From Sphingomonas sp. NFR04 (lineage in GTDB: Bacteria; Pseudomonadota; Alphaproteobacteria; Sphingomonadales; Sphingomonadaceae), in the NCBI RefSeq assembly GCF_900114095.1, contig NZ_FORV01000007.1:1-64000 (forward strand): a DNA stretch of 64,000 bases. Reading direction: 5' to 3'. A model generated the notes under the pieces. The model did no database searches. It was not told the DNA's origin and saw nothing but the letters and a program-made list of their open reading frames with translations. The translations under genes were made by a program, and so were the position numbers. Positions 42,196 through 53,122 of the stretch are shown here, piece by piece (within the stretch, counting starts at the first letter, position 1; each line of letters begins with the position of its first letter).

Positions 42196-43380
42196 ATGAC
42201 CAACTCCCTCGGCACCCATGACGCAATCCTCCTCGGCGCTGGCGCCGCGGGGATGTTCTGCGCCGCGATGGCGGGACAGCGGGGTCGCCGCGTGCTGCTG
42301 CTCGATCATGCCGAGGCGCCGGGGAAGAAGATCCTGATCTCCGGCGGCGGGCGGTGCAATTTCACCAATCTCGGAACCGCGCCCGATCGCTACCTCTCCG
42401 CCAACCCGCATTTCGCCAAGTCGGCGCTGGGCCGCTACACCGCGCAGGACTTCCTCGCGCTGGTCGAGCGCCACGGCATCGCCTGGCACGAGAAGACGCT
42501 GGGCCAGCTGTTCTGCGACGGCTCCGCGCGCCAGATCGTCGACATGCTGCTCGGCGAATGCTCGATGGGCGGCGTGACGATCGAACTCGGCGCGAGCATC
42601 ACCGCGATCGACCACGCCGATGGCCGCTTCCGCGTGACCACCAGCAAGGGCGTGGCCGAGGCCCCTGCCCTGGTCATCGCCACCGGCGGCCCGGCGATCC
42701 CCAAGCTCGGCGCGACCGGCTTCGCCTATGACCTTGCCCGCCGCTTCGGCCTCAAGGTGGTCGAGCCGCGGCCCGCGCTCGTCCCCCTCACCCTCGGCCC
42801 GGACCAGGCGCTGTTCCGCGATCTTTCGGGCGTCTCCACCCCGGTTGCCGCAAGCGCCGGCAAGGCGGCGTTTCGGGAGGCGGCACTGTTCACCCATCGC
42901 GGCCTGTCCGGCCCGGCGATCCTGCAGGTCTCCTCCTACTGGAAGCATGGCGAATCGATCGCGATCGACTTCCTGCCCGAGCATCCCAAGGGCTGGCTGC
43001 GCGAGGCCAAGCGCGCCGAGCCCCGTCTGGGCCTCCGCACGCTGCTCAACCGCCAGCTGCCTGACCGGCTCGCCACCACGCTCGCCGAACGCATCGCGCT
43101 TCCCAGCGAACTCGGCAATTGCCGCGACGCGCTGCTGGACCAGGCCGAGGCACAGCTGGCGGGCTGGCGCTTCACCCCCAACGGCACCGAAGGCTTCGCC
43201 AAGGCCGAAGTGACCGTCGGCGGGATCAGCACCGCCGACCTTTCCTCGCAGACGATGGAAGCGCGGAAAGTGCCCGGCCTCTACGCGATCGGCGAAGCGG
43301 TGGACGTCACCGGCTGGCTCGGCGGTTACAATTTTCAATGGGCCTGGGCGAGCGGCTGGGCCGCAGCGCAAGCGGTATAA
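42196..43380 (+). CDS. HI0933/BaiN-like flavoprotein
   Basis: A 394-residue NAD(P)/FAD-dependent oxidoreductase of the HI0933 family. ILLGAGAAGMFCAAMAGQRG binds FAD, GKKILISGGGRCNFTN is the family signature, and VIATGGPAIPKLGATGFAYDLARRFGL and WLGGYNFQWAWASGWAAAQ are the usual later blocks. Bile-acid reduction (BaiN) is known for one clostridial member; the role in this group is unknown. Homologues occur in most proteobacteria as single genes, as here. Confidence 0.9.
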   Translation: MTNSLGTHDAILLGAGAAGMFCAAMAGQRGRRVLLLDHAEAPGKKILISGGGRCNFTNLGTAPDRYLSANPHFAKSALGRYTAQDFLALVERHGIAWHEKTLGQLFCDGSARQIVDMLLGECSMGGVTIELGASITAIDHADGRFRVTTSKGVAEAPALVIATGGPAIPKLGATGFAYDLARRFGLKVVEPRPALVPLTLGPDQALFRDLSGVSTPVAASAGKAAFREAALFTHRGLSGPAILQVSSYWKHGESIAIDFLPEHPKGWLREAKRAEPRLGLRTLLNRQLPDRLATTLAERIALPSELGNCRDALLDQAEAQLAGWRFTPNGTEGFAKAEVTVGGISTADLSSQTMEARKVPGLYAIGEAVDVTGWLGGYNFQWAWASGWAAAQAV

Positions 43381-43527
43381 GATAGCCTTTCTGTTGCGCG
43401 AACAGCACGTCAGACTCCGGAAAGTTGCTTAACACCCGGTTTTCATTTGCAAAGCTTGCGCCGCTTCGGCCAGACTTGCGGGAAGGGGCAGCTATCTTGT
43501 TGGTCCTGGGGGGACATTTCGAGTCGG

Positions 43528-45573
43528 ATGAAAGTCAGGTGCGTTTTGGCGGCCGCCGCATTGGCCTGCCCTGTCACCGCGTTCGCACAGCAACAGCCTG
43601 AACCGGCTTCAGGCGCCCCCGGCGCGCCGCCTGCCGCAGGGGTGCTGGTCTATGGCCCCGACTTCTTCGCCAACACCGCCCTGCCCACCGCGCTCGACAT
43701 GGTCCAGCGTCTGCCCGGTTTCACGCTGGACGTGGGCAACGGCGACGCGCGCGGCATCGCCGGCAATACCGGCAACGTGCTGATCGACGGCAAGCCGCCT
43801 GCCTCCAAGACCGACGGGCTGGGCGAGATCCTCCGCCGGATCAGCGCCGGCAGCGTCGCGCGGATCGAGCTGATCCGCGGCGGGGCACCGGGCATCGACA
43901 TGCAGGGCCGCGCCGTGATCGCCAATGTCGTGCTCAAGCGCACCGCCGCGACCGAGAAGCTGATCAACTACCAGAGCTATGTCTATCGCGACGGCTATGT
44001 CGGCCCGGACGTGACGCTGCAATATGCCCGGCGCGACGGCGATCGCCGCGACGAAGTGTCGCTGGAGGTGATCAGCGACCGCACCAGCGGCACCGCGCAG
44101 GGCAACCGCGTCCGCCGGGATGCCGCGGGCAATCTGCTCGTCCGACAGACGCTCGACCTGTGGGACCGCGACCGCACCGCGATCCTGCGCTCGACGATCC
44201 AGCGCACCGCCGGCGGCGGGCTGCTCACCGTCAACGGCCGCTTCGACTATCTCGATTACCCGACCAGCTTCACCGCCACATCGGTGGAAGGCAGCGGCGA
44301 CAACACGCGCGCCACCGACATCACGCACCAGTGGAAGGGCGAACTCGGCGCCAACTGGACGCGGGCGCTCGGCCAGAAGAGCGAAGTGGAAGTAATCGGG
44401 CTGCAGCGGCTGGGCCATCTCGGCTATGATTCGGACACGCTGGTCGGCGATTTCGCCTCCACCTTCGGCCAGCAGTCGCGCACCGGCGAATCGATCCTGC
44501 GCACGATCCTGCGCCACAAGACGAACCCCAAGCTGTCGTTCGAAGGCGGCGGCGAGATCGCCTATAACTTCCTCGACAATCGCACGACCTATACCGAGGA
44601 AGGCGCCCCCGTGGCGCTGCCCGACGAGAAGGTGTTCGTCAGCGAAGTGCGCGGCGAGCTGTTCTGGCTGGCGCGCTGGCAGCCCTCTGCGCCGGTGACG
44701 CTGGAGGCGGGGCTGCGCACCGAGATGTCGCGCATCCGCTCCGATGGCGATACCCAGCGCAGCCGCTCCTTCTTCTATCCCAAGCCGCGCGTGCAATTGA
44801 CGCTGCGCCCCAACGCGCGCGACCAGATCCGGCTGCGGGCGGAGCAGAGCGTCAGCCAGCTCGACTTCACCAATTTCGTCGCGGCGACCGAGATCAACCT
44901 CGGCACCGTCCGGGCCGGCAATGGCGATCTGCGGCCCGAGCAGACGCTCACGCTGGAGGCCGTGGTCGAACACCGCTTCTGGGGCAAGGGCGCGCTGGAG
45001 CTGGGTGCCAAGCACGAAGCGACGCGGCACGTGATCGACTATATCCCGCTGGAGGGTGGGTTCGACGCGATCGGCAATATCGGCACCGGCACCCGCGACA
45101 CGCTGTCGAGCACGCTGACGCTGCCGTTCGACAAGCTGGGCATCAAGGATGCACGCTTCCGCGGCAATGCCGAGGTGGTGCGCAGCCACGTCACCGATCC
45201 GCTGACCGGCGCACGGCGGCGCTACACCAACGAAGTGCCGTTCACCTGTTCGGGCAGCTTCAGCCAGGACCTGTTCGGCGGCCGCTTCACCTATGGCGTG
45301 TACGGCAGCTGCGGCCAGCCCGCGACCAGCCTCTATCGCATCGCCGAGTATCGCTCGACCGCGATCGAACCGAGTTTCGAGGTCTATGGCATCTGGAAAC
45401 CAAGCAAGCGGCTGACGATCCGGCTCGACGCCAGCAGCCTCAACAACCCCGCGCGCATCTACGACCGCGACGTGTACACCGGCGAGCGCAACGCCGCGCC
45501 GCTGGCCTATCGCGAGCGGCGCGTTCAGCGGCGCGGGCAGTATCTCTACGTGCAGATCCGCCGGGCGCTGTAG
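43528..45573 (+). CDS. TonB-dependent receptor-like outer-membrane barrel protein
   Basis: A 681-residue protein with signal peptide (CVLAAAALACPVTAFA), an abbreviated plug (about 40-140: LPTALDMVQRLPGFTLD...NVLIDGKPPASK...ILRRISAGSVARIELIRGGAPGIDM) and a long beta-barrel region. The plug resembles the short type with a KPPASK loop seen in orphan receptors. A canonical EIVVTG-type TonB box is not obvious; GVLVYGPDFF stands in its place. The C-terminus ends YLYVQIRRAL rather than in the usual aromatic residue. Substrate unknown; no transport or enzyme genes are clustered with it. The first ATG after the leader, 43528, was used. Confidence 0.82.
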   Translation: MKVRCVLAAAALACPVTAFAQQQPEPASGAPGAPPAAGVLVYGPDFFANTALPTALDMVQRLPGFTLDVGNGDARGIAGNTGNVLIDGKPPASKTDGLGEILRRISAGSVARIELIRGGAPGIDMQGRAVIANVVLKRTAATEKLINYQSYVYRDGYVGPDVTLQYARRDGDRRDEVSLEVISDRTSGTAQGNRVRRDAAGNLLVRQTLDLWDRDRTAILRSTIQRTAGGGLLTVNGRFDYLDYPTSFTATSVEGSGDNTRATDITHQWKGELGANWTRALGQKSEVEVIGLQRLGHLGYDSDTLVGDFASTFGQQSRTGESILRTILRHKTNPKLSFEGGGEIAYNFLDNRTTYTEEGAPVALPDEKVFVSEVRGELFWLARWQPSAPVTLEAGLRTEMSRIRSDGDTQRSRSFFYPKPRVQLTLRPNARDQIRLRAEQSVSQLDFTNFVAATEINLGTVRAGNGDLRPEQTLTLEAVVEHRFWGKGALELGAKHEATRHVIDYIPLEGGFDAIGNIGTGTRDTLSSTLTLPFDKLGIKDARFRGNAEVVRSHVTDPLTGARRRYTNEVPFTCSGSFSQDLFGGRFTYGVYGSCGQPATSLYRIAEYRSTAIEPSFEVYGIWKPSKRLTIRLDASSLNNPARIYDRDVYTGERNAAPLAYRERRVQRRGQYLYVQIRRAL

Positions 45574-45599
45574 GGCTGCCCGCCGCACCACACCACACC

Positions 45600-45696
45600 C
45601 GTCATTCCCGCGAAGGCGGGAATCCATTCGCCTGTGCGGGCGCAGATGGAGCCGAAACACCTGCGCCAATGGATCCCCGCCTTCGCGGGGATGACG
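45600..45696. repeat. 97-bp REPIN-like repeat (family B, copy 3)
   Basis: Same ends and length as copies 1 and 2, but inverted: here the left hairpin has the T:A closing pair and the right has C:G. It lies between the convergent receptor and metH genes and ends ten bases before the metH stop codon. Confidence 0.85.
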
Positions 45697-45706
45697 ATAA
45701 GCGTTT

Positions 45707-48307
<2,601 letters not shown>

Positions 48308-48326
48308 CGGGTTTCTTCTTCTTCGA

Positions 48327-48446
48327 TCCTCCCCCGGAGGGGGAGGGGGACCATGCGAAGCATGGTGGAGGGGTATCGCGCTATCGGGAGGGGGACACCC
48401 CTCCGTCAGGCCTTCGGCCTGCCACCTCCCCTTGCAGGGGAGGATC
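48327..48446. repeat. Family A palindromic repeat (copy 5)
   Basis: GATCCTCCCCCGGAGGGGGAGG at the left is matched by CCACCTCCCCTTGCAGGGGAGGATC at the right. Smaller inverse pairs (CCATGCGAAGCATGG, AGGCCTTCGGCCT) lie inside. It sits between the two metH genes within one operon. Confidence 0.8.
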
Positions 48447-48452
48447 TGAACG

Positions 48453-49499
48453 TCAGGCCGCCATGGTGAACGGTTCGAGGCCGGCGAGCCGCGTCCGCAC
48501 TTCCGGCGTCGGGATGGCACGCGGGGTGAGCCCCTGCACCGCCTTGGCGATCGCGCCGATATGCGCGGGCGTCGAGCCGCAGCAGCCGCCGAGGATGTTC
48601 ACCTGCCCCGCATCGGCCCATTCCTTGACGAGGCCGGCCGTCGTCGCCGGCATCTCGTCATAGGCGCCGAGCTCGTTGGGCAGGCCCGCATTCGGGTAGA
48701 CCATGATCAGCGTGTCGCAAAGCGCCGACAGCGTCTTCACGTGCGGGCGGAGCTGCTCGGCGCCGAACGAGCAATTGAGCCCGATCGTCACCGGCCGCGC
48801 ATGGCGCACCGCCGCCCAGAATGCCTCGACCGTGTGGCCGGAAAGGTTGCGGCCGGACAGGTCGGTCAGCGTCATCGAGAGCATGATCGGCAGGTCGCGG
48901 CCCAGCGCCTCGCCCGCCTCGATCGCCGCCATGATGCCGGCCTTGGCGTTGAGCGTGTCGAACACCGTCTCGATCAGCACGAAGTCGATGCCGCCTTCGA
49001 CCAGCGCATCGATCTGCTCGCGGTACACGTCCTTGAGGTAATCGAAGTCGATCTCGCGATAGCCGGGATCGTTGACGTCCGGCGAGAGCGACAGCGTCTT
49101 GTTGGTCGGGCCCAGCGCGCCGGCGACGAAGCGCGGGCGGCCATCCTTCGCTTCATATTCGTCGGCGATTTGGCGGGCGAGCTTGGCGCTCTCGATGTTG
49201 ATCGCGCGCACCAGATGCTCGGCGCCGTAATCGGCCTGGCTGATCCGGTTGGCGGAAAAGGTGTTGGTCTCGGCGATGTCCGCCCCGGCCTCGAAATAGG
49301 CGCGGTGGATCGAGCCGGGCACCTCGGGCTTGGTCAGCGCGAGGATGTCGTTGTTGCCCTTCTGATCGTGGCTGAGGCCGAGAGTACCGGCATAGGCGGC
49401 CTCGTCGAGCTTCCAGTTCTGGATCTCGGTGCCGAACGCGCCGTCGGTGATCAGGATGCGCTTGGCGGCTTCGGCCAGCAGTTTCTCGCGTGCAGTCAT
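48453..49499 (-). CDS. Methionine synthase homocysteine-binding subunit
   Basis: A 348-residue zinc-dependent homocysteine S-methyltransferase barrel equal to the N-terminal module of MetH. Zinc ligands are Cys243 (GLNCSFG) and Cys306-Cys307 (GGCCGST). ITDGAFGTEIQNWKLDE and ETNTFSANRISQADYG match the family start. As a separate chain it should dock with the B12-carrying protein encoded next. It follows metF by 135 bases that hold another family A repeat. Stand-alone BHMT-type activity is possible but less likely given the context. Confidence 0.92.
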   Translation of the reverse strand: MTAREKLLAEAAKRILITDGAFGTEIQNWKLDEAAYAGTLGLSHDQKGNNDILALTKPEVPGSIHRAYFEAGADIAETNTFSANRISQADYGAEHLVRAINIESAKLARQIADEYEAKDGRPRFVAGALGPTNKTLSLSPDVNDPGYREIDFDYLKDVYREQIDALVEGGIDFVLIETVFDTLNAKAGIMAAIEAGEALGRDLPIMLSMTLTDLSGRNLSGHTVEAFWAAVRHARPVTIGLNCSFGAEQLRPHVKTLSALCDTLIMVYPNAGLPNELGAYDEMPATTAGLVKEWADAGQVNILGGCCGSTPAHIGAIAKAVQGLTPRAIPTPEVRTRLAGLEPFTMAA

Positions 49500-49515
49500 G
49501 TCAAATTCCTACTTT

Positions 49516-49625
49516 AGCCCCTCCCCTTCAGGGGAGGGGTTGGGGTGGGGGACACCGCTGCAAGCCCGGGGACTCACTTCTCGGTCATGCCCCACCCCCA
49601 ACCCCTCCCCTGAAGGGGAGGGGCT
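49516..49625. repeat. Family A palindromic repeat (copy 6)
   Basis: Arms AGCCCCTCCCCTTCAGGGG... (49516-49550) and their inverse (49590-49625) match over about 35 bases with a single inserted C. Each arm is itself a CCCCTCCCCTTCAGGGGAGGGG palindrome-like stem. It separates metF from the homocysteine subunit gene. Confidence 0.85.
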
Positions 49626-49634
49626 TAGGTTGGG

Positions 49635-50552
49635 TTACGCCGCTGCCACCGCCGGCTGTTGCCGCGGGCGGAGCCCCAGCAGGTGGCAGATCGCGTAGCT
49701 CAGCTCGGCGCGGTTGAGCGTGTAGAAGTGGAACTGCCGAACGCCGCCCGCATAGAGCTTGCGGCAAAGTTCCGCCGTCAGCGTCGCCGTCACCAGCTGG
49801 CGCGCCGAGGGATGCTCGTCGAGCCCCTCGAACAGCTTCTCCATCCAGGCCGGCACGTCGGTGCCGCACATCGCGGACATCTTCACCACGCTGGCATAGT
49901 TCATCACCGGCATGATGCCCGGCACGATCTCGGCATGGATCCCCGCCGCCGCCGCGCGGTCGCGGAAGCGCAGGAAGGTCTCGGCCTCGAAGAAGAACTG
50001 GGTGATCGCGCGGTTGGCGCCGGCATCGATCTTGCGCTTCAGATTGTCGAGATCGGCCTCGGGGCTCGGCGAATCCGGATGGCATTCGGGATAGGCGCTC
50101 ACCGAAATCTCGAACGGGTGCAGCCGGCGCAGGCCCGCGACCAGATCGGCCGCATTCTCATAGCCGCCGGGATGGGTGCGATACTTCTCGCCGGCGCGGG
50201 GCGGATCGCCGCGCAGGGCGACGATGTGGCGCACGCCCGCCGCCCAATATTCCTCGGCGATCTGGTCGATCTCCTCGCGCGTCGCCTCGACGCAGGTAAG
50301 GTGCGCGGCGGCCGCCAGCGGCGTTTCGCGCGCGATCTTCGAGACCGTGGCATGGGTGCGCTCGCGGGTGGTCCCGCCCGCGCCATAGGTGACGCTGACA
50401 AAGCGCGGTCCGAGCGGCGACAGCGTCTCGATCGACGACCACAGCGTCTCTTCCATCTTCTCGGTCTTGGGCGGGAAGAATTCGAAGCTCACTGCCACGT
50501 CGCCCGCCACATCGGCGAACAGGGGCGGTGCCATGGGGTCTACGATGCTCAT
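49635..50552 (-). CDS. metF: Methylenetetrahydrofolate reductase
   Basis: A 305-residue FAD barrel enzyme that makes 5-methyltetrahydrofolate for methionine synthase. VSFEFFPPKTEKMEETLWSSIETL opens the barrel; FVSVTYGAGGTTRERTHATVSKI, HLTCVEATREEIDQIAEEYWAAGVRHIVALRGDPP and GANRAITQFFFEAETFLRFRD are family blocks. The ATG at 50552 overlaps the upstream regulator gene by four bases. It stands second in the sahR-metF-metH operon. Confidence 0.95.
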   Translation of the reverse strand: MSIVDPMAPPLFADVAGDVAVSFEFFPPKTEKMEETLWSSIETLSPLGPRFVSVTYGAGGTTRERTHATVSKIARETPLAAAAHLTCVEATREEIDQIAEEYWAAGVRHIVALRGDPPRAGEKYRTHPGGYENAADLVAGLRRLHPFEISVSAYPECHPDSPSPEADLDNLKRKIDAGANRAITQFFFEAETFLRFRDRAAAAGIHAEIVPGIMPVMNYASVVKMSAMCGTDVPAWMEKLFEGLDEHPSARQLVTATLTAELCRKLYAGGVRQFHFYTLNRAELSYAICHLLGLRPRQQPAVAAA

Positions 50553-51499
50553 GCCGCCTTCACCTTTTCCACGCTCTCCCCGGTCTTGCGACCGAGCCAC
50601 AATTTCACCGTCAGCGCACCGCCTTCCAGCGTCTGCACCTGCACCGGGGCGAGCCCGGCGCGATCGAACCAGCCGAGCATCTGCTCGTCCGAAAACCCCA
50701 GCCGGGCATGCGCATCGCGGGTGCGCAGCTCCTCGCGCTCATGCGGCGCGAAATCGACGATCAGCAGCCGCCCGCCGGGGCCGAGCACGCGGGCCGCCTC
50801 GCCGATCGCCGCCGCCGGTTGCTGCGCGAAGTGGAGCACATGATGCAATATAGCAGTATCCGCAGCCCCATCCTGCAGCGGCAGCGCATAGAGATCGGCC
50901 TGGCGCAGCTCGGCATGGCCGAGATCGGCGAGCTTGGCGCGCGCCAGCCGCAGCATTTCGGACGAGCGATCGATTCCCACCGCCTGCGCGGCGCGTGGGC
51001 CGAACAGCTCGAGCATCCGGCCCGTGCCGGTGCCGATATCGACCAGCGTGCCGAGCGAGCCCTCGCCGAGCGCGGTGCCCATCGCGGCCTCGACTTCGCT
51101 CTCCGCGACATGCAGCGATCGGATCGCATCCCATTGACCGGCATTGCTCTCGAACCAGCTCTCCGCCGCGCTGGCCCGGTCGGCGCGCACGGCCGAGAGC
51201 CGCGCCTGGTCGGCGACCACCCAAGGGTCGCCTGCCAGTTCCCAGGCGTCCAGTGCGGCGAGCACGGGTAAAGTGACCGCCTGCCGGCCGAGCGCCACGA
51301 ACACCCAGCTGCCTTCCTTGCGTCGTTCGGCCACGCCCGCGTCGCACAGGATCTTGACGTGGCGAGAGACGCGCGGCTGGCTCTGCCCCAGCACCTGCGC
51401 CAGTTCGCCGACGCTCAGCTCCATCGCACGCAGCAATGCTACGATCCGCAACCGGGTCGAATCCGCGAGCGCGCGGAAGATGGCGAGGGGCTCTGTCAT
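50549..51499 (-). CDS. sahR: ArsR-type regulator fused to a SAM-methyltransferase domain, SahR-like
   Basis: A 316-residue fusion: an ArsR winged helix (1-90) and a class I methyltransferase domain (about 110-300; motif I VDIGTGTGRM at 153-162). The ArsR metal site is lost: residues 27-33 read ELSVGEL where metal sensors have cysteines, so the usual 'metalloregulator' label is misleading. Proteobacterial regulators of this build (SahR) control methionine-cycle genes in response to S-adenosylhomocysteine, which the methyltransferase fold can bind. It is the first gene of the unit, followed by metF and metH parts, and a perfect palindrome lies 13 bases upstream of its start codon, pointing to autoregulation. 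Confidence 0.88.
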   Translation of the reverse strand: MTEPLAIFRALADSTRLRIVALLRAMELSVGELAQVLGQSQPRVSRHVKILCDAGVAERRKEGSWVFVALGRQAVTLPVLAALDAWELAGDPWVVADQARLSAVRADRASAAESWFESNAGQWDAIRSLHVAESEVEAAMGTALGEGSLGTLVDIGTGTGRMLELFGPRAAQAVGIDRSSEMLRLARAKLADLGHAELRQADLYALPLQDGAADTAILHHVLHFAQQPAAAIGEAARVLGPGGRLLIVDFAPHEREELRTRDAHARLGFSDEQMLGWFDRAGLAPVQVQTLEGGALTVKLWLGRKTGESVEKVKAA

Positions 51500-51511
51500 G
51501 GGCGGAATAGA

Positions 51512-51533
51512 GATATAAAGATATCTTTATATC
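51512..51533. promoter_or_regulatory. Perfect 22-bp palindrome, likely SahR operator
   Basis: GATATAAAGAT joined directly to its exact inverse ATCTTTATATC, the most AT-rich spot in the region. It lies between the regulator gene (start at 51499) and the lipoprotein gene (start at 51616), close enough to the sahR start to overlap its promoter. ArsR dimers bind dyads of this size. Identification as the SahR box rests on context. Confidence 0.8.
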
Positions 51534-51615
51534 AGGTCAACGCATCGCTGTGCGGTTGCATGCGTTTGCGCCTCTGGCTAGCCCGGCCCCGAACCCCGTG
51601 AAGGAACCCATTCCC

Positions 51616-51849
51616 ATGCGCAAGCTTCTCCTCCTCCCCGTAGCCGCGCTGGCGCTCACCGGCCTTGCCGCCTGCGGCAACAAGGCGAAGAACGAAGCCG
51701 CCGAGGCCAATGAGGCGATGGCCGGCGACAGCAACACGATGGGCGACGCCGTCGCCGATGTGAACGCCGCCGAGGATGCTGCCTTCGCCAATGCCGAGAG
51801 CGCCTATTCGAACGACACCGGGCCGGCCGGCAACGAGATCACCGACTGA
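51616..51849 (+). CDS. Small acidic lipoprotein, unknown function
   Basis: A 77-residue protein with signal peptide and lipobox LAAC (Cys19). The mature part is an Ala/Asn/Glu-rich, acidic chain (NKAKNEAAEANEAMAGDSN) likely to be largely helical or disordered, ending GPAGNEITD. No domain is recognised. AAGGAA precedes the ATG. It is divergent from the methionine operon and shares the region that holds the palindrome, so it may be under the same control. Confidence 0.75.
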   Translation: MRKLLLLPVAALALTGLAACGNKAKNEAAEANEAMAGDSNTMGDAVADVNAAEDAAFANAESAYSNDTGPAGNEITD

Positions 51850-51887
51850 CGCGTTCCTCGCCCTCCTCTTCCCTTCGGAGACCAGCC

Positions 51888-52838
51888 ATGCCGCATCTTC
51901 GCCACCTCGGCGCCTCGGGCCTCGAGATTTCGCCGCTCGTGCTGGGCGGCAACGTGTTCGGCTGGACCGCCGACAAGGCCGCCAGCTTCCGCATCCTCGA
52001 TCGCTTCGCCGAGCGCGGCGGGGTAATGATCGACACCGCCGATGTCTATTCGGCCTGGGTTTCGGGCCACAAGGGCGGCGAGTCCGAGACGGTGATCGGC
52101 GAATGGCTGCGCAGCTCCGGCAAGCGCGACCAGGTGCTGATCGCCACCAAGGTCGGCATGCTGCCAGGCGAGGGCGGCGAGAAACTGGCACCCGCGCGCA
52201 TCGCCGCAGCGGCCGAGGCGTCGCTCCAGCGGCTGGGTATCGAGACGATCGACCTCTATTTCGCGCACCAGGACGATGAGAGCGTGCCGCAGGAGGACTA
52301 TCTCGCGGCGTTCGGCGCGCTGATCGATGCAGGCAAGGTCCGTGCGCTGGGCGCGTCCAACTTCCACGCGATGCGGCTGAAGTCGGCGCTCGATATCGCC
52401 GCCAAGGAAGGGCTGCCGCACTTCCGGGTGCTGGAGCCCGAATACAACCTCGTCAGCCGCCGCAAGTTCGAGGGCGAGCTGCAGGATCTGTGCATCACCC
52501 ACAATCTCGGCGTGATCCCCTATTACGGCCTCGCCTCGGGCTTCCTCACCGGCAAGTATCGCAGCGAAGCCGATCTCTCGAAGAGCGTGCGCGGCGGAGG
52601 CATGGCCAAGCTGCTCGCGGGCAAGGGCGGGAAGGTGCTGGCGGCGATGGACGAGGTCGCGGCCGAGACCGGCGCCAGTCTCGCCCAGATTGCGCTCGCC
52701 TGGCTGGCCGCGCAGGACGGCGTCACCGCGCCGATCGCCAGCGCGACGAGCATCGAGCAGCTCGACGAACTGATCGGCGCCTGGGACGTGGAACTCAGCC
52801 ACGATCAGCGCGACCGCCTGACCGCCGCCGGGGCCTGA
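51888..52838 (+). CDS. Aldo/keto reductase
   Basis: A 316-residue NADPH-dependent barrel enzyme of the large AKR superfamily. GLEISPLVLGGNVFGW, the catalytic tetrad region FIDTADVYSAWVSG-like (MIDTADVYSAW), and DLYFAHQDDESVPQEDYLAAFGALIDAGKVRALGASNFHAMRL are standard. The C-terminal AWLAAQDGVTAPIASATSIEQLDELI holds the cofactor site. Closest by appearance to the general stress/Tas-like AKRs; substrate unknown. It overlaps the next small gene by one base. Confidence 0.88.
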   Translation: MPHLRHLGASGLEISPLVLGGNVFGWTADKAASFRILDRFAERGGVMIDTADVYSAWVSGHKGGESETVIGEWLRSSGKRDQVLIATKVGMLPGEGGEKLAPARIAAAAEASLQRLGIETIDLYFAHQDDESVPQEDYLAAFGALIDAGKVRALGASNFHAMRLKSALDIAAKEGLPHFRVLEPEYNLVSRRKFEGELQDLCITHNLGVIPYYGLASGFLTGKYRSEADLSKSVRGGGMAKLLAGKGGKVLAAMDEVAAETGASLAQIALAWLAAQDGVTAPIASATSIEQLDELIGAWDVELSHDQRDRLTAAGA

Positions 52839-53065
52839 TGACCGAAGCCGACCTGATCGACCGCATCGTCGCGCAACTGGTCCGCCGCCACGGCGGCACC
52901 GTGCGCCGCTGGAAGACCGTGCTGGGCAAGGTTCGCCTCTACGACGCGGAGACGCACCCGCATTGCAACTGGTCGCTGGCACCCAGCGGCGCTCCGGGCG
53001 ATGTCGCGGCGGTGGAGAAGCTGCTCGACGAGCTGCGGATCACCTATCCGATCGTCAACGGCTGA
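52838..53065 (+). CDS. Small conserved hypothetical protein after the aldo/keto reductase
   Basis: A 75-residue protein with no signal or membrane segment. It contains RRWKTVLGKVRLYDAETHPHCNWSLAPSG and a C-terminal helix EKLLDELRITYPIVNG. The pattern is conserved-looking but I recognise no domain. It is translationally coupled to the reductase gene (TGATG). A terminator hairpin lies eight bases after the stop. Confidence 0.65.
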   Translation: MTEADLIDRIVAQLVRRHGGTVRRWKTVLGKVRLYDAETHPHCNWSLAPSGAPGDVAAVEKLLDELRITYPIVNG

Positions 53066-53073
53066 ACGAAAAA

Positions 53074-53098
53074 GGGCGGAGCACCTGGTGCCCCGCCC
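53074..53098. terminator. Hairpin terminator between convergent genes
   Basis: GGGCGG-A-GCAC and GTGC-C-CCGCCC form a stem of ten pairs with one A:C mismatch and loop CTG. AAAAA precedes it (53069-53073) and CTCTTC follows, so it can act on both the reductase unit and the receptor gene reading the other way. Confidence 0.7.
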
Positions 53099-53122
53099 CT
53101 CTTCATCCTCTCCCGGCAGCTT

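Noticed and set aside
50549..51499. Annotation as an ArsR/SmtB metal-responsive repressor
   Set aside because: The metal-binding cysteines are missing (ELSVGEL), a SAM-methyltransferase domain is fused, and the neighbours are methionine genes.
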